From: Alphaproteobacteria bacterium
GTDB taxonomy: Bacteria; Pseudomonadota; Alphaproteobacteria; Rhodobacterales; Rhodobacteraceae
Reading direction: 5' to 3'
Length of the DNA stretch: 6,899 nt
Assembly: GCA_030428025.1 (NCBI GenBank)
Contig: JAUIBJ010000182.1
Coordinates: forward strand, 1-6,899
Shown: piece by piece, positions 5,551 through 6,899 of the stretch
Layout: every line of letters starts with the position of its first letter
Position numbering within the stretch: the stretch's first letter is position 1
The notes under the pieces: generated by a model
The model's input: only the letters and a program-made list of their open reading frames with translations
Database searches by the model: none
What the model was told of the DNA's origin: nothing
Made by a program: the position numbers and the translations under genes

Positions 5551-6039
5551 ATGAACAAGACCCATGACACCGACGTGGCCTTCATCCGGGCGCTCGCGGA
5601 ACTTCTCAACGAGAACGACCTGACCGAATTGCAGGTCAAGCGCGACTATGGCGAAAACGACAGCCTGAACGTGCGCGTGAGCCGCCGGCAGGAACAGGTG
5701 GCCCCCGCCTATGCGCCCGCTCCCGCCATAGCGTCACCGGCTCCGGGCCACGCACCTGCCCCCACCCCGGCCGAAAGCGCCACAGCCGAAGATCCCGCCA
5801 GCCATCCCGGCGCGGTGGTCTCGCCCATGGTCGGCACCGTCTACATGCAGGCCGAACCTGGCGCGGCGCCCTTCGTCTCGGTCGGTGATCAGGTCGCCGA
5901 AGGCGACACGATCCTCATCGTCGAGGCAATGAAGACGATGAATCACATCCCCGCCCCTCGCGCCGGTACCGTCAAGCGGATCCTCGTCGAGGACGGCGCG
6001 GCGGTGGAATACGGCGCCCCGCTCGTGATCATCGAGTAA
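5551..6039 (+). CDS. accB: Biotin carboxyl carrier protein of acetyl-CoA carboxylase
   Basis: AccB carries the covalently bound biotin that is carboxylated by AccC and then donates CO2 to acetyl-CoA, making malonyl-CoA for fatty acid synthesis. At 162 residues it has normal length. Residues 1-47 form the N-terminal domain, which helps bind the partner subunit; residues about 50-85 are the flexible Ala/Pro-rich linker; residues about 87-162 form the biotinyl domain. Lys128 in EAMKTM is the biotin site, and the segment YMQAEPGAAPFVSVGD (98-113) is the protruding thumb typical of bacterial AccB. The ATG is preceded by GAGGAT at 5541-5546. The gene is followed ten bases later by accC, so they form an operon. 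In many bacteria aroQ precedes accB; here a divergent dehydrogenase takes that place. Confidence 0.97.
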   Translation: MNKTHDTDVAFIRALAELLNENDLTELQVKRDYGENDSLNVRVSRRQEQVAPAYAPAPAIASPAPGHAPAPTPAESATAEDPASHPGAVVSPMVGTVYMQAEPGAAPFVSVGDQVAEGDTILIVEAMKTMNHIPAPRAGTVKRILVEDGAAVEYGAPLVIIE

Positions 6040-6049
6040 GGGCGGGCGC

Positions 6050-6899
6050 ATGTTCGACAAGATCCTTGTGGCCAACCGCGGCGAGATCGCCCTTCGCGTG
6101 ATCCGCGCCGCTCGCGAGATGGGCATACGCTCGGTCGCCGTGCATTCCACGGCGGATGCGGACGCGATGCATGTGCGCATGGCCGACGAAAGCGTCTGCA
6201 TCGGTCCGCCCCCCAGCACCGACAGCTATCTGTCCATCCCCTCGATCATTGCCGCCTGCGAGGTGACGGGTGCGCAGGCCATCCACCCCGGTTACGGCTT
6301 CCTGTCGGAAAACGCCAATTTCGTGCAGATCGTCGAGGACCATGACCTGACCTTCATCGGCCCCACGGCCGAGCATATCCGGATCATGGGCGACAAGATC
6401 ACCGCCAAGGACACGATGAAGGATCTGGGCGTGCCCTGCGTGCCCGGCTCGGAGGGTGGCGTGCCCGATCTGGGCGCGGCCCGCACCCTGTGCGATGAAA
6501 TCGGCTATCCGGTGATCGTCAAGGCCACCGCCGGCGGCGGCGGGCGGGGCATGAAGGTGGCGCGCGACGCTTCCGAACTGGAACGCGCCTTCCGCACCGC
6601 CCGGTCAGAGGCCAAGGCGGCCTTCGGCAATGACGAGGTCTATATCGAGAAATATCTCACCACGCCGCGGCATATCGAAATTCAGGTCTTCGGCGACGGC
6701 AAGGGCCGCGCGGTGCATCTGGGCGAGCGGGACTGCTCGCTCCAACGCCGCCACCAGAAGGTGCTGGAGGAAGCGCCGGGCCCCTGCATCACTCCCGAGG
6801 AACGCGACCGCATCGGCAAGATCTGCGCGGACGCGGTGGCCCGGATCAACTATGCCGGCGCCGGCACGATCGAGTTTCTCTACGAGAATGGGGAGTTCT
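6050..6899 (+). CDS. accC: Biotin carboxylase subunit of acetyl-CoA carboxylase (3' end missing)
   Basis: AccC uses ATP and bicarbonate to carboxylate the biotin on AccB. The 283 visible residues are about 63% of the usual 450 or so; the frame runs off the window with no stop and no frameshift. The N-terminal domain starts FDKILVANRGEIALRVIRAA and includes HPGYGFLSEN (79-88). The ATP-grasp domain follows, with Lys116 in MGDK, Lys159 in VIVKAT, the glycine-rich loop GGGGRGM (162-168), EKYL, RHIEIQVFGD, then ERDCSLQRRHQK with Lys237 and the metal-binding region GAGTIEF with Glu275. These positions line up within a residue or so of Escherichia coli AccC from memory. The ATG at 6050 follows accB by ten bases and has a modest AAGGGCGGG upstream, consistent with coupled translation. 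Confidence 0.98.
   Translation, partial: MFDKILVANRGEIALRVIRAAREMGIRSVAVHSTADADAMHVRMADESVCIGPPPSTDSYLSIPSIIAACEVTGAQAIHPGYGFLSENANFVQIVEDHDLTFIGPTAEHIRIMGDKITAKDTMKDLGVPCVPGSEGGVPDLGAARTLCDEIGYPVIVKATAGGGGRGMKVARDASELERAFRTARSEAKAAFGNDEVYIEKYLTTPRHIEIQVFGDGKGRAVHLGERDCSLQRRHQKVLEEAPGPCITPEERDRIGKICADAVARINYAGAGTIEFLYENGEF

Noticed and set aside
4440..5639. A 399-codon minus-strand frame covering the dehydrogenase and part of accB
   Set aside because: The translation is low-complexity Arg/Gly-rich and runs through two well-supported genes in other frames.

Overview
The window looks like a high-GC alphaproteobacterial chromosome, most likely Rhodobacterales. This is inferred from the GC-rich coding sequence, the alphaproteobacterial character of the accB/accC products, the AT-poor regulatory regions and the small GC-rich intrinsic terminators. 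No rRNA, tRNA, CRISPR array, insertion sequence or integrase is visible. Two protein ends are cut by the window: the C-terminus of an unidentified gene on the left, and the biotin carboxylase gene (accC) on the right.

Layout, left to right. 1-84 is the tail of an unknown gene, followed by two hairpins, the second a textbook terminator. 202-1155 is a lower-GC segment with its own candidate promoter and two overlapping genes: a 78-residue single-membrane-span protein and a 231-residue exported protein made of a coiled coil plus a C-terminal domain resembling phage tail-collar domains. 1322-2350 is a ten-helix EamA/DMT-type exporter or permease. 2464-2733 is a small glycine-zipper lipoprotein ending in a strong hairpin. 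2826-3746 (minus) is a GcvA-like LysR regulator, divergent from 3850-4392, an exported HExxH putative zinc peptidase. Between these two lies a perfect T-N11-A dyad, the classical LysR-type box. A clear terminator at 4445-4471 separates the peptidase from a convergent short-chain dehydrogenase at 4478-5281 (minus), closely resembling D-3-hydroxybutyrate dehydrogenase. Divergent from that, accB (5551-6039) and accC (6050 onward) form the biotin carboxyl carrier/biotin carboxylase operon of acetyl-CoA carboxylase.

Functional links. accB and accC make the first half of acetyl-CoA carboxylase (malonyl-CoA for fatty acid synthesis). The neighbouring dehydrogenase would interconvert 3-hydroxybutyrate and acetoacetate, feeding acetyl-CoA metabolism. 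Placing them back to back suggests, but does not show, shared control. Most of the window is ordinary housekeeping or common accessory content. The least explained part is the 254-1155 gene pair, which has no phage context despite the collar-like domain and is the best candidate here for something undescribed. The LysR/peptidase pair with its operator is second.
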